Assembly: GCA_022495005.1 (NCBI GenBank)
Contig: JAGYXB010002044.1
Span: 310,001-374,000 of the forward strand
Source: Rhyacophila brunnea
Lineage: Eukaryota > Arthropoda > Insecta > Trichoptera > Rhyacophilidae
Length of the DNA stretch: 64,000 nucleotides
Reading direction: 5' to 3'
Part shown: positions 32,970 to 44,543 of the stretch, piece after piece
Numbering within the stretch: position 1 is the stretch's first letter
Layout: each line of letters starts with the position of its first letter
The notes under the pieces: model-generated
The model's input: only the letters and a program-made list of their open reading frames with translations
What the model was told of the DNA's origin: nothing
The model's database searches: none
Made by a program: the position numbers and the translations under genes

Positions 32970-33990
32970 CTACATAAAATATATTAATTATGCCATTTGA
33001 ATTGACTAGCAAAGTTGTAAATAGCACCAATACACGTTCAGCGTTTACAATAATTCCCGGAATTGGCTTCAATTTCTTCGTACACTATTTCATTGGATAA
33101 TTGTATGGAAACATTCCATCTGTGCATTTAACTTAATCTGAGATGTAACAGTTTCGACAATATCCAATGTACATGTAAACACAGCACTTGCATTTATTTA
33201 CAAAATATATTGGTAATTCAACGTAGATATTAAAGAAATGTTCTTAATTATGGTATAATTTTATAAAATTAAGGTTTTCGACCATTTGTGATTCGGCCTA
33301 ATGTTTTCGGCTAATTTTCTTTCGTACAAATTAGTGAACGCGATCAAAATTAATCCTACCCGTTTTTAAAGCAAGTGATGTGTTCTAAATAACGATGTAT
33401 TTTTCATTTTTTATAAGTATGTATTTTAAAAGAGATTAACCAACATTCCTTTGGGTCCGTAATCTATTCATTCGGCCTTAATAATTCTCATCCTCAAGAG
33501 CAAATCTTGACAGAGACTTCAGCGTTATAAAAAGAAATGACGTCATCATATAAAAGAACATAAAAACGTGAAACATAAATAATGAAAATGGACTAAAATT
33601 TTTATTTCCACATCACGCGTCTCTTTTCTTCGCAGCAACTGGTCCGCACAAAGACAGAGACGGAAGGAGCAGTGATGGTAGGCAGTTTATGGGAACGTAA
33701 ATCCGTATTAGGGTGGTTGGTCGGAGCTTTTTATTTTACTCTCCCTTCTGATGTTACTTATTTTTTTATCTTAGCAAATACGAATTTGTATAACCGGATA
33801 AGAATTTTTGCAATATTTAATTAATGCACCATATTTTTCAATTATTTGTTTCCTTATAGCTTATAATAATAATCGGGTCTTTAGGATCACAAGGGCCTAA
33901 CTACAAAAAGCATGTTTTAAGTTAACCTCGGTTTTATATTTATTTGTGACACAAAGCTCTATATCGAACATAATAATATGTCCGTTTAGT
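32970..33990. other. No recognised feature
   Basis: AT-rich sequence with no motif. Confidence 0.4.
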
Positions 33991-34164
33991 TTAGGTAGAA
34001 GATATAGTTGAGTAAAGTGTGGTTTATTTAATGAATTTCATAATAACAACATCTGTATTTACGTTTATCTCAAAACTAAGTTATTGTAGATACGCCCTTA
34101 TGATCTTAATTACATTATATTACAATATAGATTTTTTGGACATTGTAATAATATAATAACGTAT

Positions 34165-34270
34165 CAGGCAATTTGTATGAACGCAGTTGGTTCCATATCA
34201 CAGGTCACCGTGAGTTGTTGTATCGGAAATAGATGGCCGTATAATATTAAGATAATGTTCATGTCTAAAT
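34165..34270 (+). repeat. Repeat Z copy
   Basis: GTTGTTGTATCGGAAATAGA and TGGCCGTATA match 13940-14060. Confidence 0.45.
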
Positions 34271-34361
34271 AAACCACTTAAAATGCGTAACAATCCTTGG
34301 AATACTAGGGAAGGACAGATAAAAAAAAGTACGGAAGACGAAGCCCAACATTTGTAGTGCC

Positions 34362-34560
34362 TTATTTACAAATGACAGCCATATGACCACTAAATGTCAG
34401 TCTACTATCAAACGTAATGCCAAGATCCCTCACAGATGGTATTCGCATAAAAACATGGTCATGCATTGAAAAAATAATACTCGCGAGGCTAGAGTAAACG
34501 ATAAAATACATGCATTTATCAATATTGAAGTCCAGTTGGTTACGCTTTCCCATACTTATA
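34362..34560 (-). pseudogene. Jockey-like LINE RT fragment
   Basis: The minus-strand frame reads NQLDFNIDKCMYF, then SVRDLGITFDSRLTFSGH. The pattern N.LxxNxxKC...(V/I)xxxxDLGVxxDxxLxFxxH is the segment just after the catalytic YADD motif in Jockey/R1-group reverse transcriptases. Only this ~65-residue piece survives. The frame is open here but the rest of the RT is missing on both sides. Confidence 0.75.
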
Positions 34561-34612
34561 TATACACAAGAGAATATAGTTACACAAGAGAATATAGTTA
34601 CACAAGATTGCA
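34559..34612. repeat. Short tandem repeat, ~18-bp unit
   Basis: About three copies of ACACAAGAGAATATAGTT adjoin the RT fragment. They account for the repeated CVTIFS string at the start of the overlapping frame. Confidence 0.8.
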
Positions 34613-34614
34613 AT

Positions 34615-35220
34615 AATATTTATGTATCACCGATGTTATTTCGGAGTGAATCAAAAACAAAATAACTGTATCAATATTTAAATATTACTAATGTAAAGTT
34701 TGTGTTCTCTGATAGTGTGGTTATCAACGCGACTATCTTTTCCCTCGTTTTTTGTTATTTTGGGTCGTTACAGAGTAACCCTGAAGATTTGGCTAAACTT
34801 GGCAACTCAACTTAGATTGATTTATGTGTTATAATGTTATCATGCTTAAAATATTACAACATTGAGAATTAAAATACCTTATACAAAAAGTGTTTATACG
34901 TAACTATCTGTCAATATTTCCTCATAGACGGGGATTTTTATAACCTTCTGATATTATTTACAATTTACACTGAAAACTAATGCACACATAATAAATATAA
35001 ATATATTTCGATAATAAATTTAAATTGATTATACTTACATTATACTAATATATAATATTTATTTGAGGATAACATAATATTCGATTAATAATTCAAGGAA
35101 TACGTAGTAAAACGTAGATAAGTAGTAATTTATTATTATAATGAATGTAGAATGACAGCTTCCGGTACCGATGTATTTTCTAGTTTATTAAAGGTGGCGC
35201 AAATCATATAATTTGGCAAG
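34615..35220. other. No recognised feature
   Basis: Very AT-rich, no motif. Confidence 0.4.
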
Positions 35221-35223
35221 TGT

Positions 35224-35630
35224 CATGGCCCCCTCTAGGGGGGTGGGGGGCTGACAGGGCTCTAGCTTAGGGACTCGGGCTCAGGGAGGAGCCTGGCGTG
35301 GCGGGTCGACCAGATAAATGAGAAAAATGCACATCTTAAATTTGCTCTTTTCGTAAAAAAGTCGCCTGTTACGTTTTTAAAATATATGGTTGTGTGATGC
35401 GATTTTTGTTGTTTTTTTATTCGTTGTTTATTTTTGTGTTGATACTCGACAACTCCATAAATAATTCAATGTGTTAAAAATCGCTAAAAAATTACTGAAT
35501 TTTATTTGACCTCGAACACCATTTGGAAAACGCCACTCTAGAGCGTCAGACGGCCTTTAACCTAAGCGGTAGGTAGGGGGTCCGGCAAATATCCTGGCCT
35601 GGGTCCCGCTTCAGGATGTGGGAGCCATGG
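35224..35630 (+). mobile_element. MITE family 2, complete copy
   Basis: CATGGCCCCCTCTAGGG at the left and, reversed, CCATGGCTCCCACATCCTG at the right. The interior has GGGCTGACAGGGCTCTAGC, AAAAAAGTCGCCTG, CGACAACTCCAT and a GCGGTAGGTAGGGGG box near the right end. About 407 bp, non-coding. No TSD is obvious. Confidence 0.85.
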
Positions 35631-35634
35631 TAAG

Positions 35635-37672
35635 CCTATATTATTATGTTTTTTAAATATGAAAAGTGGCCGTCTGATCGGATGACAGTTGAAACCTTTT
35701 TATGGTATATGTCTGCGAAATCAAGTGATTTTAGTGACAAGTGCATGTCGTCAGAACGGAAAATTATACGTCCAAAGAACAAACTCTTTCAAAACTTACA
35801 ATATTTCTCTCGTGGTAGGTATGAGTTTTTTTTCAGTAATTAGTGTTACAATAATTTTCCAACTTGTGAGCTTTGATAATTTCCATGACAATTGGTTGTC
35901 TAATACTTTTAATATTAAGGGCGGACGTGCTCAGCGTGGGTCAAAATGGAGCTTTTTTTTCTATTTTCAAAGCATGATCATGGACATTCCTTAAACGTTG
36001 TAGATAATCTATTTATATAATTTTGAAGCCTTAATATCCTTTATATTTATTTTAAACATTTGATGACTGCATAAAGTATTTTTATTACATAAAATAGTAT
36101 TCTTTTAAACCTCTCGCTCTAATGTTTTAGAATATAGTTATATTTCAGTACATAAATGTGCAGTGGTGTTAAGATTTTTACATTTATTAGTTTTTAAACG
36201 CATTTATAAAATTATCAGTATAATTTATGTCGACATTATTATAGTGAAATATTTACGATAAAAAAATATATTGATAATCTCTGTGATCCCAAATTTGACA
36301 AGAATTAGGCATTTTATTATTCAAAAAATCGGCAAGATTAACACATTTGAAGATAATTCTAAATATACTTTTTATAAGCTATGTCTTTGACCATTCAAGT
36401 GTGATAAACATCCTACGAATAATGATTGCTTTATAATAATTATTGACCGAATAAGGTAGTGTTTTTTTGAAATACGCCATTTCTTATGGCATTCCCCAGT
36501 AGTTAAGCTACAACATACGGCCGTAGCCATAAATTGACAAACTATAATTGAAGTAGGGAGTAAAATGGTGTTAACGTGCGTGTTTGAACATGAACACCCC
36601 TTAACCAATGAGACGTAACGAAATTATGTCTCATGAATCCTTCTTGAATTATCAGATTATACAATTAATATTTAATGTATATCAGTTGTTTTGTTTATTT
36701 ATAATCAACGAAGATGAAATGAAGAGACAAATCATTAATGGTGATTTTTTCTCAAGGCCCACTATTAATTGCAGTCAATCATTCTCACTTTTCACAATAA
36801 ACAAACTCATTACAATGGAAGAACTACATATTATTTATTATCCAATATGAATGAAATCATAATTATTTCTTGGAAGATTCCGTATAAAATGATTTAATCA
36901 ATGAGATTTATTATCTACTACAAATCCGCTTAATATAGTCATTAAATATAATTTTATTTCAATTCGAATATTTTGCGAAGTGAAGTACTTAATCGTAATA
37001 AATTATAATACGAACCTCACCATTCCTAGAATTTAATATTCCAAATAATGGAGTGCTTGAGGCAAGTTACGATTTTCTATAGAATTTCCTTATTACCTAT
37101 GAATAGATTGTTATTATATTAATTACCCAACATATTGGGTAATTAATATAATATTTTATTTTAGATTATCAATGGCAAAATCCTATTATAATATAAACAA
37201 TCATTAGGAAAGCTTAAAGTGTTAAATTAATATTTCAGGTGTACTGATAATACTGATTTATTAGGAATGTCGACAGGTATAATTGTATTATATCAATCCT
37301 TAGATTAATATTTACCAATGGACTAAAGATTTCTCTTTAGTTTACTATTAATGAAAATAAGCTTGGTATTGTTAATCTCACACAGGTAAGTAAATAAGAA
37401 GTAGGTAGATATTAATTACCACCGGTTTGAAGTATTTTGCACATACATTGATTTCATGTGTTTAAAATACATGTTATACCGGATGCCGTCAGCTCTGGAA
37501 GAGGGCAGCAGATCATATCAGTTCAGCGGTAAACTTTCAGCATTTTTAAGTGCTTTTTGTGCAGTACCAGTACCTAAACATTTGCCGAATAAATAAAAAT
37601 ATATTTCAAAGAATTTCCGTGAACATTATTGTGATTTAATTTTCAAGAATAAATTATATCTACCATGTTGAA
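35635..37672. other. No gene; one AT-rich hairpin
   Basis: At 37112-37153 a 19-bp perfect stem (arm ATTATATTAATTACCCAA) encloses loop CATA. The frames at 35646-35994 and 36608-36850 carry no recognisable domain. Confidence 0.45.
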
Positions 37673-37788
37673 ATATAAAGCAGCGATTTCCAAACTGGGA
37701 GGCGCGGAGTGTTGCAAAGGGAGGCGCGAAAAGTTTAACACAAATGTAGCCGCAGGTTTGCAGTTTGTAAATGCATAGTTTATAAAGA

Positions 37789-38069
37789 GCCTGGGGCCCG
37801 GGCATAACAGACATTACCAATTATTTAATCTAATAGTTTAAAAGAGTTGCCTGCGGCGCTACTTTGTTTCCAGGCTATTAAATATTTTAAATATGTAGTT
37901 GTGCATTGCAATTTCATGTGATATCTATATGATGATTGCTATAGGTACTTAAATAATAACTCCCGTGTATAATTATTTAGGAAACACTACTATAGAGCAC
38001 CACACTGCCCTTAACCTCAGCGATAGGTAGGTTTTGGCTTGGGTGACCGCTTCAGGATGTGTGCCCATG
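37789..38069 (+). mobile_element. MITE family 2 nested in the hAT element
   Basis: GTTGCCTGCGGCGCTACTTT, CTCAGCGATAGGTAGG and CGCTTCAGGATGTGTGCCCA match family 2. Its left end is degraded (CCTGGGGCCCGGGC). Confidence 0.7.
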
Positions 38070-38221
38070 ATAGAATCCATTTGTCAATAAACGATTATGA
38101 ATTTGGATTTACTACTATTGAAAAGGAAAAAAAATATAGAATTATCATGCGAAAATTCATTGAAACAAAAGCCCTAGTTCAATTTTGATTGAATCGAAGT
38201 GAAGAAATAATATAATACTTT

Positions 38222-38419
38222 GTGAAGAAAGCAATGCAAAGTAGGTACCGTAACATCATATTTTTATGCGAAACAGGATTTTCTGCATTAGCTGCTATGA
38301 AATCCAAATATCAACCCCGTTTAGTAGGAAAAGAGCACTTTGTGCTAAGAAACAAGCACATCCATCGCATGAAAAACAAATTAATTTTAAAAATGAACAT
38401 AATAAAAGTATCTTCTTAG
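38222..38419 (+). pseudogene. hAT transposase C-terminal fragment
   Basis: The frame contains CETGFSALAAMKSKYQPRL, the C-terminal signature (CE.GFSALxxMKTKYRSRL) of hAT transposases of the ZBED5/GTF2IRD2-like group, which belongs to the hAT dimerisation region. It lies on the plus strand inside a TSD-bounded hAT element. Everything N-terminal to it has been deleted or replaced by the nested MITE. Confidence 0.75.
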
Positions 38420-38560
38420 TAAAATCTTGTTTATTTTTATACCTAATTTTTAGAAAGGTGTCTGTATTATTTAATGAAATAAAGGGGGGGAGGCGCCAAG
38501 ATTAGATTTTTTTTAAAGGGAGGCGCAGTTACATAAAGTTTTGAAACCACTGATATAAAG

Positions 38561-38990
38561 GTATACCTACTTAATATCGTTTCAAATTTTAATTAAATTG
38601 ATAAAAAAACAGTCTTACGTATATTTTTCGTAACACGGTATGATTTGGTAGTTACTGTAACTTTAAAACTTGGGATTATGTAAATTCCGAGAAATTGAGT
38701 CGGAAAAAATAAATTTATCCGTGTGTGACGATCATTGCAAGTAAAACCTGTCCGATTTGCTTAATTGATTGAAATTAAAATCGTGTTCGAAACGTCACCT
38801 TTTTAGATATTTCAATACCTACTTACCTACTCATAAATTAATAAACCTGATTTAAAAACGTGATAATCAGCTGATTGTACTCGTACCAGCCGTACCCACT
38901 AAGATAATGTTATTTATTAAATATTCATACAAATAATAATAAATAATTGATATGATATAATAATTATTCAAAGTATGTTTTCAACCAGGT
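38561..38990. other. No recognised feature
   Basis: AT-rich, no motif. Confidence 0.4.
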
Positions 38991-38996
38991 ATAGGT

Positions 38997-39180
38997 ATCT
39001 CGTGGTCCACTACGTAAGGCACTGGGCTCACACTCGAAGACTCTGGGTGCGATTACCAGTGAGGGCACAATAATAATGCCGTGATCGTTTCGCTTCTCCT
39101 ACAGCACTACTGTTTCACTACATTACTATCATTGAGCATCATGGGTTGCAGTATTAAAAAGAATATAAATATAAAGGTAT
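38997..39180 (+). mobile_element. SINE-2, tRNA-headed
   Basis: Box A-like CTCGTGGTCCACTACGTAAG and a worn box B (GGGTGCGATTACCAG) are followed by GTTTCACTACATTACTATCA and a TATTAAAAAGAATATAAATA tail. A second copy sits inside SINE-1 at 58277-58500 on the other strand. Confidence 0.65.
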
Positions 39181-39324
39181 ATTACATAGTTATATAATAT
39201 ATTATTTAAATTATTAATTCTCTGGCGTTCCCTCGTCATTTGCTGTGCGACCAGGAATCTTTAATACTCACGCTCCCCTGCTTCTCTCAGGCAGCGACGA
39301 TCCGTGGGTGTAGGCAGGTAACGG

Positions 39325-39526
39325 TTGGGGTTCTTGCCAAAAGTTGGTAAATCGATAATTTAGGTATTTAGAAGTAACAACGGACTATGTTATCTATATA
39401 AAGGTCATCCGATATATAGAACATGCACATAAAGCACAAAAAAAATAGCATTGTTTCTGATTTAGAGGGCATGTCAAATTGCAATTACTCCATAACATGA
39501 TTTCGAGACTTACCAACTTTTGGCAG
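39325..39526 (+). mobile_element. MITE family 1, copy 3
   Basis: GGTTCTTGCCAAAAGTTGGT at the left, CTTACCAACTTTTGGCAG at the right, with the same interior boxes as 27621. About 200 bp. Confidence 0.85.
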
Positions 39527-40566
39527 TAGATACGATTATTAGAACATTTAAAAGTAGTGGCAGTTTTTCATGAAGCAGACAATGTAAGAAACAATTGAAT
39601 TAAATACATTTATAAATACAACATTCGTGTACTTCTACAGTTTCACATTGAAAATCGTCTCGACTGGGATAATAGTATTGAATCAAAACTGAACGCAAAT
39701 GCAACTTTCTTATGTGCATATAGGCAAGGGCGTGCGAGGACAGTGACGTCACGCGTCAAGCCAAACTTAATGACGAAGTGCTACAGGATTATATGCATGT
39801 CGGGTGAAAATAGTTGCATGTGACTCCAGCTGTTTTTTTTTTTCAAACTTAAAGGTTGCAATCATGCGGAATGCGGCGGTAGATTTAGTTACATGAACGC
39901 CAACAAAATCATATCAACATTCGACATTTTCGACGTGTTGCAGTCGAAACGAGTTTATATGTGCGAGGCGGCTAATACAAATAACATATTACTTCTGGTA
40001 GACGTTCAATCAATTTTAGAAGCACTATTTTAACTTTTAATCGAAATGCTGGAAATCCAATTTGATATACCTATACTTATTGGTTTTTTCCCATACCTAA
40101 CAATAAGTACATATTTCGATAATTATATTTATTCTTCAAGGAGAAATTAATTAATATAATAATTGTGCAACATCCTATGTTCTTTCATACTGATAAGGTA
40201 TGATTGGAAATACTATAATAAATATCTACTGATTATTCTAAAGAGATAAAGTTTAATATAATATTAGGTATATCATTACGATTGAAGATGTATCAAATTG
40301 TAAATAGGTAAGTTATTTTATTTACTCACTAACTGTGTAAATACTGAATTACTGATAACGGCGTTACTAGTCAAGTTAATATTTAAAAATAAGTTTTTTT
40401 ACTAATCCAAATAATATGTAATGTTTGTAACTTTATCCACACACTCGATATTTATCTTCGTTAAGGTTTTTAGAATATTTTTAATGATAGTGAGTGATTT
40501 CACAATTTATTTTATTATGAAAATATGTCGATACCTCAGTTCCCAAATGTAACAACTTAAAAAGCA
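39527..40566. other. No recognised feature
   Basis: Mixed AT-rich sequence, no coding motif. Confidence 0.4.
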
Positions 40567-40570
40567 TATA

Positions 40571-41138
40571 TGAGGCGTCTAATTCCAAAAACCGATAGGT
40601 CCACATTTTGTCAAAATCGAGAAAAATACGCACGTATTCTTCGTATAATTTTACACAATATGTATTGACTTATAAATTCCAAAAAGCGACATAACCCTAC
40701 GAAAAAAAATATTTTAAGTCTCGATTTATTACAAAAAGCGCTAAGTCCGTGCTTCATATTATTTAGAGTTTGGTTGATTTCGCGCGTGTTTAAGTCAACC
40801 AATAAGGGAACGTTCAATATTGAAAAGGGCGGCTCCCATGCTGTAGCATCTGGTAAACTCATGACAATTGACAGTGCCACGGTAATATGTGCCTTATGCG
40901 GAGTAAATTAAAAAGTGAGGTACAAATAGCACTACGTCCAATTTTATTTTGCCTATATTTATTACATTTAAGAGTTTATCGGCTGAAACAAATTGCCATT
41001 TGGTTCTAATTTCGACATAGAATATAGCGGAAAAAATAATCTCACGTTAAAACAAATAATTGAAGTTTGAAACATAAAAACGTTTTTCCCAAAAATATTG
41101 AATTGTGGACTTGTCGCTTTTTGTAATTAGAAGCCTCA
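40571..41138. mobile_element. MITE with TGAGGC ends and subterminal repeats
   Basis: The left end TGAGGCGTCTAATTCCAAAA pairs with the reversed right end TGAGGCTTCTAATTACAAAA for ~38 bp (through GTCCACA). A TA dinucleotide flanks both sides (40569-40570 and 41139-41140), which fits Tc1/mariner. AATTMCAAAAAGCG-type motifs recur inside at about 40676 and 40730. The 89-codon frame across it is a passenger. Confidence 0.75.
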
Positions 41139-41144
41139 TATCTG

Positions 41145-41500
41145 AGAAAATTATGAAACAAAATTTTGGGCAGGTTTAATCTTCTACTGTATTATCTAGT
41201 TTTTGTAGATTTTAATGAAATCCTAGGATTATCTAAAAAATATATTTATATTATCATTAACGTATAATTCTAAAAAAATAATAACCACTGTCAGTCTAAA
41301 TTAATGGCATATTATCAATTTGGAACTGGCGGATATTGGTATTCTAAACATAATTACTTATACTTAACTCAAAACTGCAATTATATTATTTTATACTTTG
41401 GAATATTATACTTTGGAATTGAGGTAGCGATATGATCGTATGGCGGCAGTTTGCTGATGATAAAATGAAACACAACTACTATAGTTTATTGTGAAAAAAA
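41145..41500. other. No recognised feature
   Basis: AT-rich, with a short direct repeat of ATTATACTTTGGAAT near 41400. Confidence 0.4.
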
Positions 41501-41504
41501 ACTC

Positions 41505-41735
41505 GCAATTGAGTGGGTTACGACTGTAGGAAAGTGCGATACGATTCTTGAGTGTGGATATAAGCTTAAACACGTGATAAAGAATAATATATTATTATGG
41601 CTGCATTGTAATGGAGTTCTACCATGTAAACGCGAATTGAATTATTATAGTTTACCACGTTGATGAAACGCGCATTTGAAGACGTTCGACGGCCTTTGTA
41701 TTTCTTTCGTTTTAAGGCCTAGTATTGATGAACGC
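41505..41735 (+). repeat. Dispersed repeat X
   Basis: GAGTGGGTTACGACTGTAGG, TTCTTGAGTGTGGATA, GTTTACCACGTTGATGAAAC and CGCGCATTTGAAGAC match the family. A short internal duplication of the ATGTAAACGCGAATT box is present. Confidence 0.6.
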
Positions 41736-41789
41736 CATTTCGATTTGAAAGGTTTGTGATCTATATTTGTTTTCTGAATGTGGATACAT

Positions 41790-42158
41790 CATGGCCCCCA
41801 CATCATGAAGCGGGCCCTCAGGCTAGGATGTTTGGCGGGCCCCCCTACCTATCGCCAAGGGTAAAGTCAGTGTGACGGGCTGCAGTAATGTTATCCATAT
41901 GGTGTATTTTTAGCGATTTTTTTGTATTTTTAATATGTACGAGTACATCCATTTGAATTATGAAGTTGTCGAGTATCGGCCCACAGAAAAAAAATGTATC
42001 GTACAACCAAATAGTTTTAATTATTAATTTATTATCAAGCAAAAAAGACTTTTTTTTCTATTAGAGCAAATTTGTGATCTGTGTTTATAATCATTTATCT
42101 GGTCGGCTCGCCACGCCGGGCCAGGCTAAAGCCCTGTCAGCCATATGTGGGGGCCATT
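41790..42158 (-). mobile_element. MITE family 2 with 8-bp TSD GGATACAT
   Basis: It is flanked by GGATACAT at 41782-41789 and 42159-42166. The ends are CATGGCCCCCACATC and, reversed, AATGGCCCCCACATATG. Interior boxes are those of 35224 in reverse. An 8-bp TSD points to hAT, or another 8-bp superfamily, as the source of mobility. Confidence 0.85.
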
Positions 42159-42279
42159 GGATACATTATCTGATATTGTACATAAGTCAGTATTTTAAAA
42201 TGTCTAGTTTTACGGGTGAAATTAAAAATTGTTGTGGAACAGATACACAACAGCAGCTTTTTTCACAACCACCGATGAT

Positions 42280-42410
42280 TAGTGTGTATTATATTCATTA
42301 GTAGTAATATCGTAGTATCTTCTTATTTCCCGTAAGTATAGTTGACAAGTGTGCTCTTTTCTTCCTGATCTCCACAGCGTCGCTCTTTCCAGAAGTCACC
42401 CTTTAGTCTT
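42280..42410 (+). repeat. Repeat shared with 29826-29955
   Basis: TTCATTAGTAGTAATATCGT, CTTATTTCCCGTAAGT, GACAAGTGTGCTCTTTT and CTGATCTCCACAGC. It begins ~120 bp after the family 2 MITE. Confidence 0.65.
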
Positions 42411-42778
42411 TAGTCACTCTGTAGCATGCCTGTGTCAGTGAAACTCATGAATTTGTGCAACCATCCGAGGTACCCAATGTTTGCCTTAGTATTTTGACGC
42501 GATATTTCTAAAAGACAAGATAACGAGGAAAGGACAAACGGACACTAACGATTTGAACAAATTATGACCGAGGCAATTGTGGTTTAAATTGTAGCTAAAA
42601 AATCAATTATTATTATGGATTTTTTTTCAAAATAGCCACAGTAATTTCTAAATAAACTACAGTACACCACCCTCCCCTATACAATTCGTATCAGATATTC
42701 AACGTTTTGGACAATGAGCCACTTTGGAACGTTACTAAGCAAAAGTATCTCTAACTAAGTCATGGTCTCCACTCCCTT
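42411..42778. other. No recognised feature
   Basis: AT-rich, no motif. Confidence 0.4.
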
Positions 42779-42905
42779 GTACAGTTGCACTGAAATAAAC
42801 AAACAGCATGCATTTTTGTTCCCTGCTACGGGATTGAACCTTCGCTCCACGGTTTCAAAGGCACCCGCTCCACCAACCAGGCCACTGTTCGTGCAAATCC
42901 GTATC
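42779..42905 (-). mobile_element. SINE-3-like, tRNA-headed
   Basis: On the minus strand a tRNA-like head is clear: box A region GGTTGGTGGAGCGGGTGCC, then box B GGTTCAATCCC and CAGGGAACAAAAATGC. No second copy occurs in the window. The frames on both strands here are passengers. Confidence 0.6.
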
Positions 42906-42909
42906 CGGA

Positions 42910-43494
42910 AATTTGTAAGAATATACTCCACGGTGTATAATTTGTAACAAATATACTCCACGGTGAAATGTTCAACGAAGAACTCATCATTTGACAAAAT
43001 GTTATACGAACTCTAGTTTCACGTACTGCGACGCACGAATAAGTGTCTCACGATGAACTGCACACATACAACTTACATGTAACCGTGCAAGGGGTTATTT
43101 TAATTTGCATAGTTTATAGGTTTAAATATACATCGCTCTCATTTGTTGAGTAGATTTCGTCTATTTCAATATTGACAGAATAGTTTCATGGCTTCATTAA
43201 ATAATTTTATTAAACCAAATAATAATTTTAAATATAACATCTCATAGATTATAATTATTATTATATTTTAATTTATAATCCATATCAAACTAGTTTTCGA
43301 AATGACCCAGTGGGCGTAATTTTGCTGATAGTAAAATTGCTCAGAAACAAAATTCGTATTTTATGGCCGGCACTAAAATTGATAAATAATAATTTAATAT
43401 ACCTACTCTTGATAATAGGGCAATTATTGGTTGCTAAACAGTTGTTGATTAAAAAAATCAGTTAATATAACTAGGTACGTCAGTAATATCAGAC
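42910..43494. other. No gene; short direct repeat
   Basis: AATATACTCCACGGTG occurs twice at about 42920 and 42950. Otherwise AT-rich. Confidence 0.4.
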
Positions 43495-43649
43495 TAGGGA
43501 TTGCAATTCAAGTACTTCAAAATCGGTATTCGATTATTTATCGATACCGAAATATCGGTATTTTCGGTATTAAGAAAGCATACACGTACCTATATGTTTT
43601 TTACGAATAAATGAAATGTTATTTTTTTTATTACTTACTACTATTATAT

Positions 43650-43907
43650 CGTCTCTGTTCTGGCAGAACACACTAACTGGAGAATACTAGTTTTGAGTAA
43701 TTTGACTTTGGAGTTGTTAAAATGTTTGAAATAATGGTCTATCATGTGAGTTTATTAAGTTATCGTAAAAAGGATGACTTTAAAATAAAGACTGTTTATT
43801 TAATATGAAGGTTTCCAGACGGTAAAGTTTGAAATAAGGAACAATTTGGTATAACTAACTCAATATGTCATTTTTTCGAATTAGTGTCTTCTGCCAGAAC
43901 AGTGACG
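43650..43907. mobile_element. MITE of the CGTCAC family, TSD ATAT
   Basis: Inverted ends CGTCTCTGTTCTGGCAGAAC and, reversed, CGTCACTGTTCTGGCAGAAG continue to ACACTAA, with ATAT on both sides (43646-43649 and 43908-43911). The ends match those of the 2-kb element at 59928-61970 (CGTCACCGTTTTAGCAAAA) over about 19 positions, and the flank is also ATAT. It is therefore a likely short non-coding relative of that element. Confidence 0.8.
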
Positions 43908-43918
43908 ATATAATTGTA

Positions 43919-44543
43919 CACCCGATCGTCTTTTTGCACGGGGGACACGTTCCAAAGACTACCGTGAAAAACAAAACCGTGTAAAAAAAGATAAGGTACC
44001 CATACAAAAATGGTAGATAGGTTCTATTACTTAAAATCAACTCAAAATACGAAATTCTTGAACTCAAAAATAAATCGAATTTATTTATACATAAAAAGAT
44101 GTATTCATAAAATATATTATAGTTGTCGATTTCAATTAAATTTAGCATAGAGAAATATATTCATTCAGTGCCGCTACTTGACAATAAATGTGCCGGCTTA
44201 CTGCTGTTTTTCGCTGGCGAAAAATATTTATCTCATCGCCGGAAATATTTAATGAACGCCGAAGCACGCGGCGCGTCTCACGCATCGAGTACAAAGTGAC
44301 TGACTAGTGGCGCCATGTATTTACGTATGTATGTCTGGGCGACATCCGGTGGCAACATATTATGTATGCACCAGTGGTGTGCGGTCCATTACAACGAAAT
44401 TTTTTGATAAATATGTATACATACATAAGTACGTATTTTTATTCTTTTTAGTTTTTTTTTTAAACCGTGTTAATGCAAAAAAATCAGTGTAAATAAAAAA
44501 TAATCGGTACTTTTTTGAAACCGTGCAAAAAGAGGATCGGGTG
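43919..44543. mobile_element. Tc1/mariner-like MITE, TA-flanked
   Basis: The left end CACCCGATCGTCTTTTTGCA pairs with the reversed right end CACCCGATCCTCTTTTTGCA and then CGG. TA flanks both sides (43917-43918 and 44544-44545). TA target and CAC start fit Tc1/mariner. 625 bp without a transposase frame. It abuts the ATAT MITE. Confidence 0.8.

Larger units (their letters stand above)
37681..38552 (+). mobile_element. hAT element with TSD ATATAAAG
   Basis: It is flanked by perfect 8-bp duplications ATATAAAG (37673-37680 and 38553-38560). The ends are CAGCGATTTCCAAACTG and, reversed, CAGTGGTTTCAAAACTT, and GGGAGGCGC repeats lie just inside both. The 872-bp remnant holds a nested family 2 MITE and the last part of a transposase gene, so it is a large internal deletion derivative. 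Confidence 0.9.
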
